Positions 17,971-26,873 of a DNA stretch of 64,000 bases are shown one piece after another (within the stretch, counting starts at the first letter, position 1; the number at the start of each line of letters is the position of its first letter). The notes beneath the pieces are model-generated. The model was not told where the DNA came from, searched no databases, and saw only the letters and a list, made by a program, of their open reading frames with translations. The stretch comes from Nocardia coubleae NBRC 108252 (GTDB lineage: Bacteria > Actinomycetota > Actinomycetes > Mycobacteriales > Mycobacteriaceae): contig NZ_BDBD01000026.1 of the NCBI RefSeq assembly GCF_001612805.1, positions 62,001 through 126,000 of the forward strand, given 5' to 3'. The position numbers and the translations under genes are program-made.

Positions 17971-19478
17971 AGCGCGATCACCCGGTGGTCGCGGATCAGG
18001 CGCCCATACCGCTGCTCGGCGTGGGAAATGTAGTCCGACAGCAGGATTCGACCGCGATCAGAGAGGCGTGGTGGTGGGGCGATGCGGATTCCCGCTGCGG
18101 CGGCTACGTCGGCGAGGGCCGTACCCAGGTGTAGAGCGGGGGCCGAGTCGTCGGAGGCCGGTGGGTCGAGCAGCTCGAATTCGAGGGTGGCCGAGCGTGG
18201 TTCGATCACCGACTCGACATCGAGGGCTGTTCCCGCACAACGGCTGTCGATAAGGTCCGCGACCAACTGCCCGTCGCCGGTGCGGGCCGCGCACTGAAAG
18301 GCCAGGCGCATGGCGGGTTCGGCGACCGTGCGGTGCCAGTGTTCGCGCTGGTTCCCGTTGGGCAGAGTGTGGCGAACCGCATCGATAGCCAGCGCGGCGG
18401 GGACCGCGAGGGTGAGCGCGCGCGACAATGTGGCCGGATCGGGATGAGCGTCGGCCGCGATCGTCCGGTGCAGCAATTCGGCGTGCCAGTAGTCGAGCTG
18501 GGCGCAGTGCATTCCGAGACCGTGTTCGGCGTAGACCTCGAACGACATCGCGAGCAGTTCCTCCGCGAGGGCGAGGTCGTCCTCGGCGGCGGCGACCGTT
18601 GCCAGCCGCAACCGCACATCCGCCGCGTCGAGGACCGCACCGGCCTTGTCGAAACGGTCGAGCGCATGCCGATATCGGGTCCGCGCGGTGTCGAAGTCGC
18701 CCCTGCTTTCGGCCAGGTAGCCGTAGGTTTTCGCGCCGATACCCGCGCGATGCTCCAGCTCGGCTCCCTCGAAGAATCCCTGGCTGGCCCCCAACGGTTC
18801 CTCGGCATCGTCGTAGCGGCCCGACCGCACGAACATGATGGCCAGGTTCTGCTGGGTTTCGGCCACGGCCGCGGCATCGCCCGCCGCCTCGAATGCGGCC
18901 AGCGCCTGCCTCGCGAAATCGACGGCCAGTTCACGTCGGCCGATCTCGAACGACGCGGCCGCCAGATTCATCAACGGATGACCGATCAGCTCGGGCGCCA
19001 ACCGGCGGGTCACGTCGAGCGACTCGGCGGCGAGCTCATGGGCCCGCGCCCACTGCTGGCGGTGCAGTGCGACCGCCGTCAGCGAGAGCAGGCAGGCCAC
19101 CGGCAACAGGCCTTGGTCGGTGCCGTCGGCGAGCAGCGACCGGGCCTCTTCCAGCGTTTCCTGGGCGGAATCGAGCTCACCCAGATGCTGGTAGGCCTGC
19201 GAAAGATTGACCAGCGCGGCCGGTCGTTGACGAGCCGCGTCGGCGGGCAGCACGGCAAGCGCGGTCCGCATCAGGCCCACCGACCGCCGATGTTCACCCA
19301 GCTCGTCGGCCATGCTCGCCGCATTGATCAGCGCCGCGCTGCGCAGTCGGGGCGGCGCGTCCTGCGCGGCGCGCTCGAAGATCTCCAGTGCTCCGAGCAC
19401 GTCACCACGCTGGTAGGCCGCGTAGCCCGCGGCGAGCTGGTCGTCGTCGCCGTCCGATGTTCTACCGGTCGCTGCCAT
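17967..19478 (-). CDS. Tetratricopeptide-repeat protein, partner of CHAT peptidase
   Basis: A 503-residue all-helical protein. Repeated TPR units span about residues 14-340 (for example AAGYAAYQRGDVLGALEIF, LVNLSQAYQHLGELDSAQ, LAESRGDFDTARTRYRHAL). A further helical segment contains a single DSRCAG motif, and the C-terminus is basic. AAGGAG lies before the ATG. It ends inside the CHAT start (GTGA), so the two should be made in equal amounts, consistent with a TPR scaffold or sensor that holds the protease. No DNA-binding or ATPase domain is seen. Confidence 0.85.
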   Translation of the reverse strand: MAATGRTSDGDDDQLAAGYAAYQRGDVLGALEIFERAAQDAPPRLRSAALINAASMADELGEHRRSVGLMRTALAVLPADAARQRPAALVNLSQAYQHLGELDSAQETLEEARSLLADGTDQGLLPVACLLSLTAVALHRQQWARAHELAAESLDVTRRLAPELIGHPLMNLAAASFEIGRRELAVDFARQALAAFEAAGDAAAVAETQQNLAIMFVRSGRYDDAEEPLGASQGFFEGAELEHRAGIGAKTYGYLAESRGDFDTARTRYRHALDRFDKAGAVLDAADVRLRLATVAAAEDDLALAEELLAMSFEVYAEHGLGMHCAQLDYWHAELLHRTIAADAHPDPATLSRALTLAVPAALAIDAVRHTLPNGNQREHWHRTVAEPAMRLAFQCAARTGDGQLVADLIDSRCAGTALDVESVIEPRSATLEFELLDPPASDDSAPALHLGTALADVAAAAGIRIAPPPRLSDRGRILLSDYISHAEQRYGRLIRDHRVIAL

Positions 19479-19526
19479 CGCATCGGCTCCTTGTCGTCCG
19501 GGCGCGCTCGGTGATCCGTGCGCGCA

Positions 19527-20594
19527 TCAGAAGTCGTCATCGGATTCGGCGGCTGCGGATTCGGCGGCCAACAGCTGGTCACCCGCCTGTCCGGTGAGTC
19601 GGCTGCGGGCGAAGTCGCGGATGCGCGCACGCATGGCCGACTCGTCGGGATATGTGATGGCAGGGCCGACACCGGGGACGAAAACCGAGAGAGTGGTGAA
19701 GGTTTCGACGCTCTCGGCCAGCTGTATCTCCGCCGACCAGCTGTCCGTCCGCAGCTGCAGCTCGGCGGTGGCGGCGGCCTCGGTTCCGTTGTCCACATCG
19801 AGGCGGACATGGGGGCGAAGGTGCTCGGGCACGTGGAGTGGGCAGTCCGGCGCAGCAACGACGGTGACCCGTGCCGTCGACATTCCCGAGGACCGGGAGA
19901 CCGTCCAGGACAGCGCATCGGCGCCCGCGTCGAGAATCCCGGGTGGGCATCGCCGCCAGTCCCAGTCACCGCTCCCATGTGCGACGATCAACCCGTCGCC
20001 GGGCTGTTTCCCGCCTGCTGCCAACGCGTAATCATCGGCGCGAGCGGAGGATTCGACAACAGGGCGACCTCGGAGGGAGCTCGACTCGAGGCCTGCGGTT
20101 CGACGAGAACTCAGCTCAGAGATCAACCCCTCGGCATCACCTGGAGTGAACTCGGGCAACTCCGAATCTGCGAGCGCCATTTCGCACATCTCACTGAGCT
20201 GCCCGATTTCCTCGTCCAGTGAGAGATGATCGAGAGCTGGAATACCGTCGACAGTTGACGCAGGCCACCATCGAGAAGCCCAGTGTGCGTACGCAAGTCG
20301 CCGCAAGGCGGCAGCCAGCTCAGGCCGAACCGATTCAGCGGCGATTTCGCCGTCCACCCCGTCTGCCACTGCGAGCGCGACATTCTCCCCATAGACCGCC
20401 CACAGCCACTCCTGCGCGGCTTCGCGATCGTCGATCACAGCAGCAGGCAGCTGCCGATCATCGAGCACGCTCCAGCTGAGGTGCCCACCAACGACTTCGA
20501 GGACCATCGCGTCCAAGGGAGCCAGGGTGTCGGTGACCAGCGGAGTTTCATCAGGAGCGATGGTCAGCAGACCATCGGAGCTGAGCCGAATCAT
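19527..20594 (-). CDS. Uncharacterised protein of the CHAT-TPR operon (355 aa)
   Basis: Not recognised. The N-terminal half (1-155) is mixed alpha/beta with a Trp-rich stretch (WASRWWPAS). A low-complexity linker (about 159-200) leads to a beta-rich half (205-330) with regularly spaced strands (ARVTVVAAPD, HLRPHVRLDVDNGTE). The tail is acidic and ends ESDDDF. There is no signal peptide or membrane segment. The ATG overlaps the upstream stop (TGATG), and 48 bp separate it from the TPR gene. Its fixed place in the operon suggests that it is a regulator, target sensor or substrate of the CHAT peptidase; this is inference. Confidence 0.75.
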   Translation of the reverse strand: MIRLSSDGLLTIAPDETPLVTDTLAPLDAMVLEVVGGHLSWSVLDDRQLPAAVIDDREAAQEWLWAVYGENVALAVADGVDGEIAAESVRPELAAALRRLAYAHWASRWWPASTVDGIPALDHLSLDEEIGQLSEMCEMALADSELPEFTPGDAEGLISELSSRRTAGLESSSLRGRPVVESSARADDYALAAGGKQPGDGLIVAHGSGDWDWRRCPPGILDAGADALSWTVSRSSGMSTARVTVVAAPDCPLHVPEHLRPHVRLDVDNGTEAAATAELQLRTDSWSAEIQLAESVETFTTLSVFVPGVGPAITYPDESAMRARIRDFARSRLTGQAGDQLLAAESAAAESDDDF

Positions 20595-22111
20595 CAACTG
20601 GCCCTCGCTTCCTCGACGTCGTCCATGGCCACGGTGAGCGCCTGCTTCACTCGCGTCCGATGGTCGAGCATCACCGACCGCGCGACCCCGTCGAGCAGAT
20701 CCCACAGCTCGACCGGATCGAACACCGCCAGCTCCCGAACGTCACGTCCGTGCAACCGAACCCACAGTCTGCGCAGGTAGGGCCGCCACGGTGTCCGCAG
20801 CTCAGCGGCGACCACCGCCAGCGGTCCGCTCACCGCCTCACCGAGGTGCACCGAGTAGCGCCGCGCTTGCAGGACGTACGCTTCCCGCCGCCATCGCGCG
20901 TTCACCACCGCGTGCGCCCGCGACCCGAGGCCGGGCTCACCGGCGTCCGCCCGCTGTCCTCTCGAGTCGCACTGCGCAGCGCCGACAGGAACCCGCACCC
21001 CCACGCCGCTCTTCGCCGAAGGTGTAGTGCCGGTATGTAGTCCCGCTTCCGGCCCATCCTGCTCCGATTCCGCAGATCGTTCGCTGCGGTCTCCACGAGC
21101 GCCGGACAACTCCGTCGCGACCAGGTCCCGCGCCGGAGGTACCGCATCCAACGGTGAAAGCCCCAGGGCCAGTTCGCAACCAGCCGCCGCAGTCACGCGA
21201 AGAGACTCGTCGAGCAACCCCCACGGCGAACAACTCCGGTTCACCTCGGTGCTCACCAACGTCGGCAGGTCGGGCAGATCGGTCCGGTCGATGCTGCCCT
21301 GCAGAACGGTGAAGACACGTTCGTAGATGCTCCGGTCGAACGGGAGCGCGAGGGTGGCGGTCGAGGCGGCGGCGCCGACGGCGGGGCGTGGCGGGCACTC
21401 GTGCACGGTCAGGCCCAGGTCGTCGGCTCCGTACCTTGGATGCGCGCGCCACAGTGCGATGCCCCGGTGGGTGCCCACCTTGTCCTCGATCAACTCGTCG
21501 AGCAGCGGCCCGGCGTCGGCGGGGTCGCCCTCGCGGGCCAAAGTGCTCGCGTCGAGTAGTTCAGTCAGCTCGGAGGCGAGGTCGCGCGCACCGGAGTTCG
21601 CCAATGGCCGTGTGCGCCAAGCGGAATCGATGAGCGTTGTCAGCTCGGCAAGCCGGTTCGGTTCGGTCACCAGGTTTTTCAGCGCCGTCGTGGTGCGCCC
21701 GCCCGTTCCCTCGTGTACCTCGCGCAGCACCGCGGCGGCACGCTCGCGGGCATCCGCTCCCGGTTCGCCGTGCAGAGTCGCCAGCTCGAAGCATCGCTGG
21801 AAGTACAGATCCTGCGCGTTGCCCTCGGTGATCCGTAAGGCGCGCCGCGCCTGTTTGAGGACGGTGAACCAGCTCGCGCACGCCCGCAGCGCATCGGAAC
21901 GCGCGAGTACCAGGGAGGTCAGCAAGGTGACGCCGTCGGCGTCGAGAACGCTGCCCGCGCACAGCGGATGCTGCACCGGCCGGATCACCAGCGGATCGAG
22001 GATCAGCTTCACGGTGCGCCGCAACGGCGCACCCTGTGGTCCGCTCAAGGCGTCGACACCGTCGAGCCCGCGCCACACCTCGTCGAGCACCATGGCGCGG
22101 GGTCTTCGCAT
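20594..22111 (-). CDS. Uncharacterised first gene of the CHAT-TPR operon (505 aa)
   Basis: Not recognised. Residues 1-330 are a mostly helical, presumably folded region containing segments such as NAQDLYFQRCFELATLHGEP and SIYERVFTVLQGSID. Residues about 333-398 are a charged, glycine-rich disordered linker. Residues 400-505 form a basic helical C-terminus (WRPYLRRLWVRLHGRD, VFDPVELWDLLDGVARS). No signal peptide or catalytic motif is visible. ATG 22111 or ATG 22093 could be the start; neither has a strong ribosome site. Translation is coupled to the next gene (TGATG). It may sense or be cleaved by the downstream CHAT system; this is inference. Confidence 0.72.
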   Translation of the reverse strand: MRRPRAMVLDEVWRGLDGVDALSGPQGAPLRRTVKLILDPLVIRPVQHPLCAGSVLDADGVTLLTSLVLARSDALRACASWFTVLKQARRALRITEGNAQDLYFQRCFELATLHGEPGADARERAAAVLREVHEGTGGRTTTALKNLVTEPNRLAELTTLIDSAWRTRPLANSGARDLASELTELLDASTLAREGDPADAGPLLDELIEDKVGTHRGIALWRAHPRYGADDLGLTVHECPPRPAVGAAASTATLALPFDRSIYERVFTVLQGSIDRTDLPDLPTLVSTEVNRSCSPWGLLDESLRVTAAAGCELALGLSPLDAVPPARDLVATELSGARGDRSERSAESEQDGPEAGLHTGTTPSAKSGVGVRVPVGAAQCDSRGQRADAGEPGLGSRAHAVVNARWRREAYVLQARRYSVHLGEAVSGPLAVVAAELRTPWRPYLRRLWVRLHGRDVRELAVFDPVELWDLLDGVARSVMLDHRTRVKQALTVAMDDVEEARAS

Positions 22112-22240
22112 TCGACCAGGGTAACCGCAGGTCAGCCGACTGTCCGAGGGAAAACTTGGGATCGGTAGGCGGCGCACGATTTCTACCTTTCTCTCAACGG
22201 GTTCACCGACCCGCTCACACCGAGAGAGAACGGAAACACC

Positions 22241-22753
22241 ATGAACACCAAGCTGATCGCCACCCTCGCCGCCGCCTCCGCCGCGACCGCCCTGTTCGTC
22301 ACCGGCTGCAGCGACACCGGCAGCTCCACCAGCACCCCGTCGAGCACCGCCGCCCCCGTGCCGGCCGCGGGCAAGTCCACCGCCAGCGTCGACGGCAAGG
22401 AACTGACCGCGAAGTTCGACACCACCTGCGCCAAGCAGGCCGGAACCCTGGCACTGGCCCTCACCGACACGGCCAACGCCACCTACGGCAGCCTCTCGGT
22501 GAGCGCGACGCTGGCAGGCGAAACGGTGCAGGCCGTCGCCATCGCGGGCAGCCAGGGCGGATCGAGCGGCATGCCGTACGCCGTGGGCTACGGCAACGGC
22601 CAGCCCGGCGGCTCGGCCACCCTCGCCAAGGACGGCAACACCTTCCGCGTCACCGGCGAGGGCGTCGGCGCCCCCGACATGACCAACCCGCTGGCCGGCC
22701 CGTCGACGGTGAAGTTCGACATCACCTTCGCCTGCTCCACCATCGTCGGCTGA
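22241..22753 (+). CDS. lpqH: LpqH-family (19 kDa antigen) lipoprotein
   Basis: A 170-residue secreted lipoprotein. The lipobox VTGC gives Cys23, followed by a Ser/Thr/Pro-rich stalk and a domain with a conserved cysteine pair (TTCAKQ and FACST) that can form a disulfide, as in the mycobacterial 19 kDa antigen family. It is surface-exposed and its function is not settled. It is divergent from the CHAT operon, with 129 bp of shared upstream DNA. Confidence 0.85.
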   Translation: MNTKLIATLAAASAATALFVTGCSDTGSSTSTPSSTAAPVPAAGKSTASVDGKELTAKFDTTCAKQAGTLALALTDTANATYGSLSVSATLAGETVQAVAIAGSQGGSSGMPYAVGYGNGQPGGSATLAKDGNTFRVTGEGVGAPDMTNPLAGPSTVKFDITFACSTIVG

Positions 22754-22800
22754 CCTGACCCCCTGATCGCGATCCGGTCGCATCCATCCCGAGGAGAATC

Positions 22801-23601
22801 ATGAAATCCAAGCTGCGTGCGGCCGCGGTCGCCTTCGGAATCCTGGCCATCGGCTACTACCTCTACTACGGCCTCACCTACACGCCCGACGAATTCACCG
22901 GCACCATGCTCGGCTGGGTCGGCCCGCAGATGGCGTTGCCCATCATCGCGCTGACGATCGTGCCGATGGTCTTCGCCTTCACCGGCGACGGCATCTTCGA
23001 GGCCTTCACCGGTCACAACAGCTCGGAGTTCCGCAGCGGTGAGATCGGTATCGGCACCATCACCTCGTTCCGCCAGACCGGGGTGTCGGTCAACGACCAG
23101 CCGCAGGTGCGGATCGAATTCCGCGTCGAAGGCGCCGACGGCAAGACCTTCGACTCCCACGCGAAGATGATCGTGCCGCTCACCGAACTGGCCCTGCTGC
23201 GCCCCGGCGTGGTCCTGCCGGTGCGATACCTGCCCGGCCGCACCGACAAGGTGGAGGTCGACCGCTCCGGCGACGCAGGCGCCGCCCAGCGCGCCATGAA
23301 CGAATCGCTCATCCGCAAGGGCATCACCACCCGCGACAAGCTCGACATCGCCGAACGCGGCATCGCCGCCCAGGCGGTGGTCCGCAGCCTCGATGTGCCC
23401 GGTCGCATCCGCGGCGGCTACACCGAGGTGGTGCTCGGGCTGGTCGTCACCCGCCCCGACGGCAGCACCTTCCAGACCGGCGCCGAGAAGTACCTGCCAC
23501 CGACCGCGATCGGATCGGTGCAGGTGGGACGCATCATCGGCGTCCACTACCTGCCCGGCGACGAACAGGAGGTGGTGATCTCACTGCCCATCAACGCCTG
23601 A
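22801..23601 (+). CDS. Membrane protein with duplicated DUF3592-like beta domain
   Basis: A 266-residue protein with two membrane segments (about 7-25 and 38-60), then two similar beta domains: residues about 80-155 (GTITSFRQTGVSVNDQPQV, LRPGVVLPVRYLPG) and about 190-262 (AVVRSLDVPGRIRGGYTEV, VGRIIGVHYLPGDE). The repeated LPVRYLPG/GVHYLPG motif marks the duplication. CGAGGAGA precedes the ATG. It lies 47 bp after lpqH and probably shares its transcript. Function is unknown. Confidence 0.75.
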   Translation: MKSKLRAAAVAFGILAIGYYLYYGLTYTPDEFTGTMLGWVGPQMALPIIALTIVPMVFAFTGDGIFEAFTGHNSSEFRSGEIGIGTITSFRQTGVSVNDQPQVRIEFRVEGADGKTFDSHAKMIVPLTELALLRPGVVLPVRYLPGRTDKVEVDRSGDAGAAQRAMNESLIRKGITTRDKLDIAERGIAAQAVVRSLDVPGRIRGGYTEVVLGLVVTRPDGSTFQTGAEKYLPPTAIGSVQVGRIIGVHYLPGDEQEVVISLPINA

Positions 23602-23611
23602 CCCACCACCC

Positions 23612-23643
23612 ACTCGGCGCGTGCTGCCCACGCGCCGAGTTTT
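23612..23643 (+). terminator. Rho-independent terminator after the lpqH operon
   Basis: Twelve-base perfect arms (ACTCGGCGCGTG at 23612-23623 and its complement at 23629-23640), a five-base loop and a TTTT tail, 10 bp after the stop at 23601. Confidence 0.85.
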
Positions 23644-23724
23644 GGTCGTGCGTTCACCTTCACGTTCCCGACGCCTCGCCTGCGCTGCCTACCGTGCCGG
23701 AAACCGCACTAATCAGGAGTAATC

Positions 23725-25773
23725 GTGAGTCTGAAACCGCTCGCCCTTTTCGTCACCCACGACGGTCAGTCGTCACGCTCGGCCATCACCTGCGAATACA
23801 AGTGTGGCAACGCCTGCTTCCACGAGGTCCCCAACACCTCCGACGGCGAGTACTTCGGTGACATCGTCGCCCGCCTGAACCGTCGCGGACTCATCAAGGG
23901 CGGTGCCGCGGCGGTGCTCGCCGTCGGCGCCGCGAGCATGCTCGCCGCCTGTGGCGACGACAGCTCCGACACCGGTTCGACTGGTTCGCCCGGCACCGGC
24001 ACCGGCTTCACGCCCGTCGCGCCGAACAAGGAAGACGCCGTCGTCGTCCCCGAGGGCTACGAGCAGTCGGTGCTGATCCGCTGGGGTGACGCGGTGATCG
24101 AGGGCGCGCCCGCCTTCGACTTCGAGAAGCAGACCCCGGCCGCCGCCGCTCAGCAGTTCGGCTACAACTGCGACTTCGCCGGTCTGCTGCCCATCGAGGG
24201 TGAGGCCGACAAGTACGTGCTGGTCGTGAGCCACGAGTACAGCACCGAGCCGATGATGTTCCGCGGCTACAACAAGGACGCGCCGACCCGCGAGCAGTTC
24301 GAGATCGCCCTCGCCTCGCACGGCCTGAGCGTTGTCGAGGTGCACGGGCAGGCCGGATCGGGTCAGCTGAAGCCGGTGTTCGGCAAGTACAACCGCCGCA
24401 TCACCGCGACCACCGAGTTCGAGGTGCGTGGTCCGGCCGCCGGTAGCGCGCTGCTGAAGACCAAGGCCGACCCGACCGGTACCAAGGTGCTCGGCACGTT
24501 GAACAACTGTTCCGGTGGTGTAACCCCTTGGGGCACGGTGCTTTCCGGTGAAGAGAACTTCAACCAGTACTTCGGCAACGCCGAGAAGGTGACCGACGCC
24601 GACGTTGCCAAGAAGCTGAAGCGCTACGGCATCGAGGGCGGCGCGTCGGAGCGTCGCTGGGAGAACTTCGACCCGCGCTTCGACCTCACCCAGGAACTCA
24701 ACGAGGTCAACCGCTTCGGTTACGTCGTCGAGGTGAACCCGTGGGATGCGTCCTCGGCGCCGGTGAAGCACACCGCGCTCGGCCGCTTCAAGCACGAGGC
24801 CGCCACCATCCACGTCACCGCCGACGGCAGCGTCGTCGCCTACAGCGGTGACGACGAGCGCTTCGACTACATGTACAAGTTCGTCTCCGCCAAGAAGGTG
24901 CAGCCGGGCGTCGGCGCGTCGAGCATGCGCCACAACATGACCATCCTCGACGAGGGCACCCTCTACGTCGCCAAGCTCACCGGCGACCACGCCGCCGAGA
25001 TCGACGGTTCCGGCAAGGTCCCCAACGGCGGTTTCACCGGTAAGGGCGAGTGGATCCGCCTGCTCGAGACCGGCGCCGACGGCAAGGGCAAGTCGTTCGT
25101 CGACGGCATGTCGGCCGAAGAGGTCGCCGTGTTCACCCGCCTGGCCGGCGACAAGGTCGGCGCGACCAAGATGGACCGCCCCGAGGACTTCGAGACCAAC
25201 CCGAAGACCGGCAAGGTGTACGTGGCGCTGACCAACAACACCAAGCGCGGCGAGGAAGGCAAGCCGGGCCCCGACGAGGCCAACCCGCGCAAGCTGAACA
25301 AGAACGGCCAGGTCCTCGAGCTCACCGACAACCACACCGGCACCGAGTTCACCTGGACCCTGCTGCTGGTCTGCGGTGACCCCGCCGCCGCCGACACCTA
25401 CTTCAGCGGCTTCGACAAGTCCAAGGTCAGCCCCATCTCCTGCCCCGACAACCTGGCCTTCGACCCCTACGGCAACCTGTGGATCTCCACCGACGGCAAC
25501 GCCCTGAAGTCCAACGACGGCCTGTTCGCCGTGGTCCTCGACGGCCCCAACCGCGGTGAGACCAAACAGTTCCTCACCGTCCCCCGCGGCGGCGAGACCT
25601 GCGGCCCGATCATCACCGAGAAGCAGGTCATCGTCTCCGTCCAGCACCCCGGCGAGTCCGACGACGCCACCGTCGACAAGCCCCTGTCGAACTGGCCCGA
25701 CTGCGGCACCACCCAACCCCGCCCGTCGGTCGCGGTGGTCTGGAAGAAGAACGGCGGTCGCATCGGCGTCTGA
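23725..25773 (+). CDS. PhoX-family (DUF839) phosphatase, Tat-exported
   Basis: A 682-residue PhoX-type alkaline phosphatase-like protein. The family's long N-terminal extension with KCGNAC and VPNTS precedes a twin-arginine signal (Arg53-Arg54 in LNRRGLIKGG); LAAC (Cys76) could also be a lipobox. The mature part has family segments such as NCSGGVTPWGTVLSGEENF, FKHEAATIH and CPDNLAFDPYGNLWISTDG. PhoX enzymes use Ca and Fe and release phosphate from organic esters outside the cell. The start is GTG with CAGGAG upstream. A terminator follows at 25801. Confidence 0.9.
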   Translation: MSLKPLALFVTHDGQSSRSAITCEYKCGNACFHEVPNTSDGEYFGDIVARLNRRGLIKGGAAAVLAVGAASMLAACGDDSSDTGSTGSPGTGTGFTPVAPNKEDAVVVPEGYEQSVLIRWGDAVIEGAPAFDFEKQTPAAAAQQFGYNCDFAGLLPIEGEADKYVLVVSHEYSTEPMMFRGYNKDAPTREQFEIALASHGLSVVEVHGQAGSGQLKPVFGKYNRRITATTEFEVRGPAAGSALLKTKADPTGTKVLGTLNNCSGGVTPWGTVLSGEENFNQYFGNAEKVTDADVAKKLKRYGIEGGASERRWENFDPRFDLTQELNEVNRFGYVVEVNPWDASSAPVKHTALGRFKHEAATIHVTADGSVVAYSGDDERFDYMYKFVSAKKVQPGVGASSMRHNMTILDEGTLYVAKLTGDHAAEIDGSGKVPNGGFTGKGEWIRLLETGADGKGKSFVDGMSAEEVAVFTRLAGDKVGATKMDRPEDFETNPKTGKVYVALTNNTKRGEEGKPGPDEANPRKLNKNGQVLELTDNHTGTEFTWTLLLVCGDPAAADTYFSGFDKSKVSPISCPDNLAFDPYGNLWISTDGNALKSNDGLFAVVLDGPNRGETKQFLTVPRGGETCGPIITEKQVIVSVQHPGESDDATVDKPLSNWPDCGTTQPRPSVAVVWKKNGGRIGV

Positions 25774-25800
25774 CCTCCGCCGACACCCGATCTGCTGACG

Positions 25801-25832
25801 AAGCCGCTACCCGACTGGGCGGGTAGCGGCTT
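25801..25832 (+). terminator. Rho-independent terminator after the PhoX gene
   Basis: Thirteen-base perfect arms (AAGCCGCTACCCG at 25801-25813 and its complement at 25820-25832), a six-base loop, then TTTGTC. Confidence 0.88.
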
Positions 25833-25910
25833 TGTCATGTCATCGGCGCCGGATCAGGATTCGTCGGTGGGTGGACGTATGTTGGGGCGCACGGCGGCGA
25901 TGGGAGTGGT

Positions 25911-26582
25911 GTGAAGGTGGGTAGGCGGGTGCGGTTCGAGCCAGGGGTGGCGGTGCTCGGGGAATTGCGACCTGCGGTTTCGCCCGATGATGATCCGGTC
26001 GGGGAACGCGAGGTGTCCGGGGTCGAGTATCGGGACATCGATTTCGCCGATGCGCAAGTGTACGGGTTCGGTGCCGAGGGGTGCCGGTTCGTGAGTGTGC
26101 GGTTTCCGACTTTGTTGCGGCAGACCACTATTGCGGAATCGGAATTGCAGGTGTGCGATCTGGCGAATGTGCAGGCCGACGATTCCTCGATGTTCGAAAG
26201 TGTGGTCGGCAACGGCCGGATCACCGGGTTGTCCTGGACCGCAGGGGTTTTGCGTGACGTGCTCGTGGAGTCGACGCGAGCCGACATGGCGTCGTTCGCC
26301 GAATCCCGTTTGAGCAAGGTTGTTTTCCGGGACTGCGATCTGCGCCAGGCCGATTTCCAGCGCACCGACTTCCGCAATGTGCGCTTCGAACGCTGCAATC
26401 TCGCGGGTGCCCGGTTCACCGGAGCCCGCATCCAGCAGAACCTTCGTTTCGAAGACTGCGATCTCACCGGCATCTACGGGGTCACGGCATTGCGCGGGGC
26501 GACGATCCAGGGCGGTGACCTCGAAACACTGGCCGCCACACTGGCCCGTGAACTGGGCATCACGGTGGAGCTCGGAAGTTAG
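25911..26582 (+). CDS. Pentapeptide-repeat protein
   Basis: A 223-residue protein whose middle and C-terminal parts consist of A(D/N)LXX-type pentapeptide repeats (for example DCDLRQADFQRTDFRNVRF, then CNLAGARFTGARI), which fold as a right-handed quadrilateral beta helix. GTG 25911 is the start, with GGGAG just upstream. Some such proteins mimic DNA and protect gyrase from quinolones, but nothing in this sequence fixes that role. It is a single gene. Confidence 0.85.
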   Translation: MKVGRRVRFEPGVAVLGELRPAVSPDDDPVGEREVSGVEYRDIDFADAQVYGFGAEGCRFVSVRFPTLLRQTTIAESELQVCDLANVQADDSSMFESVVGNGRITGLSWTAGVLRDVLVESTRADMASFAESRLSKVVFRDCDLRQADFQRTDFRNVRFERCNLAGARFTGARIQQNLRFEDCDLTGIYGVTALRGATIQGGDLETLAATLARELGITVELGS

Positions 26583-26662
26583 CCCAGCCTGTCGCCGACA
26601 ATGGGCCTTCGACCTGTACGGTCGCCTGCGGCGCGAGGCGGGTATGCCGGAATACTTGCGGC

Positions 26663-26866
26663 ATGTCTGAGGTGACAACGCTCGAGGTTCCCAAGGCGGT
26701 CCATGACCGGTTGTGGGCGTTCGCAGTCGCTCGCGGCCTCACGGCGGCACAGGCGATCGACGTGTTGATCGATGCGGCGGACGCCCGGCCGAAACCAACG
26801 ATCGGGGGATATCGCAGTAACGATCCCTTGTCCGCTGAGGAGATCGATAAGGAACTCGGCGTTTGA
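26663..26866 (+). CDS. Small ribbon-helix-helix-like antitoxin candidate (67 aa)
   Basis: A 67-residue protein. The N-terminal part (TLEVPKAVHDRLWAFAVARG, then TAAQAIDVLIDA) resembles the ribbon-helix-helix DNA-binding fold of VapB/CopG antitoxins. The C-terminus (SNDPLSAEEIDKELGV) would be the toxin-binding tail. No toxin gene follows. It converges with another antitoxin-like gene, with seven bases between. No strong ribosome site is visible. The start is chosen as the only ATG that fits. Confidence 0.6.
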   Translation: MSEVTTLEVPKAVHDRLWAFAVARGLTAAQAIDVLIDAADARPKPTIGGYRSNDPLSAEEIDKELGV

Positions 26867-26873
26867 CGGCGAT

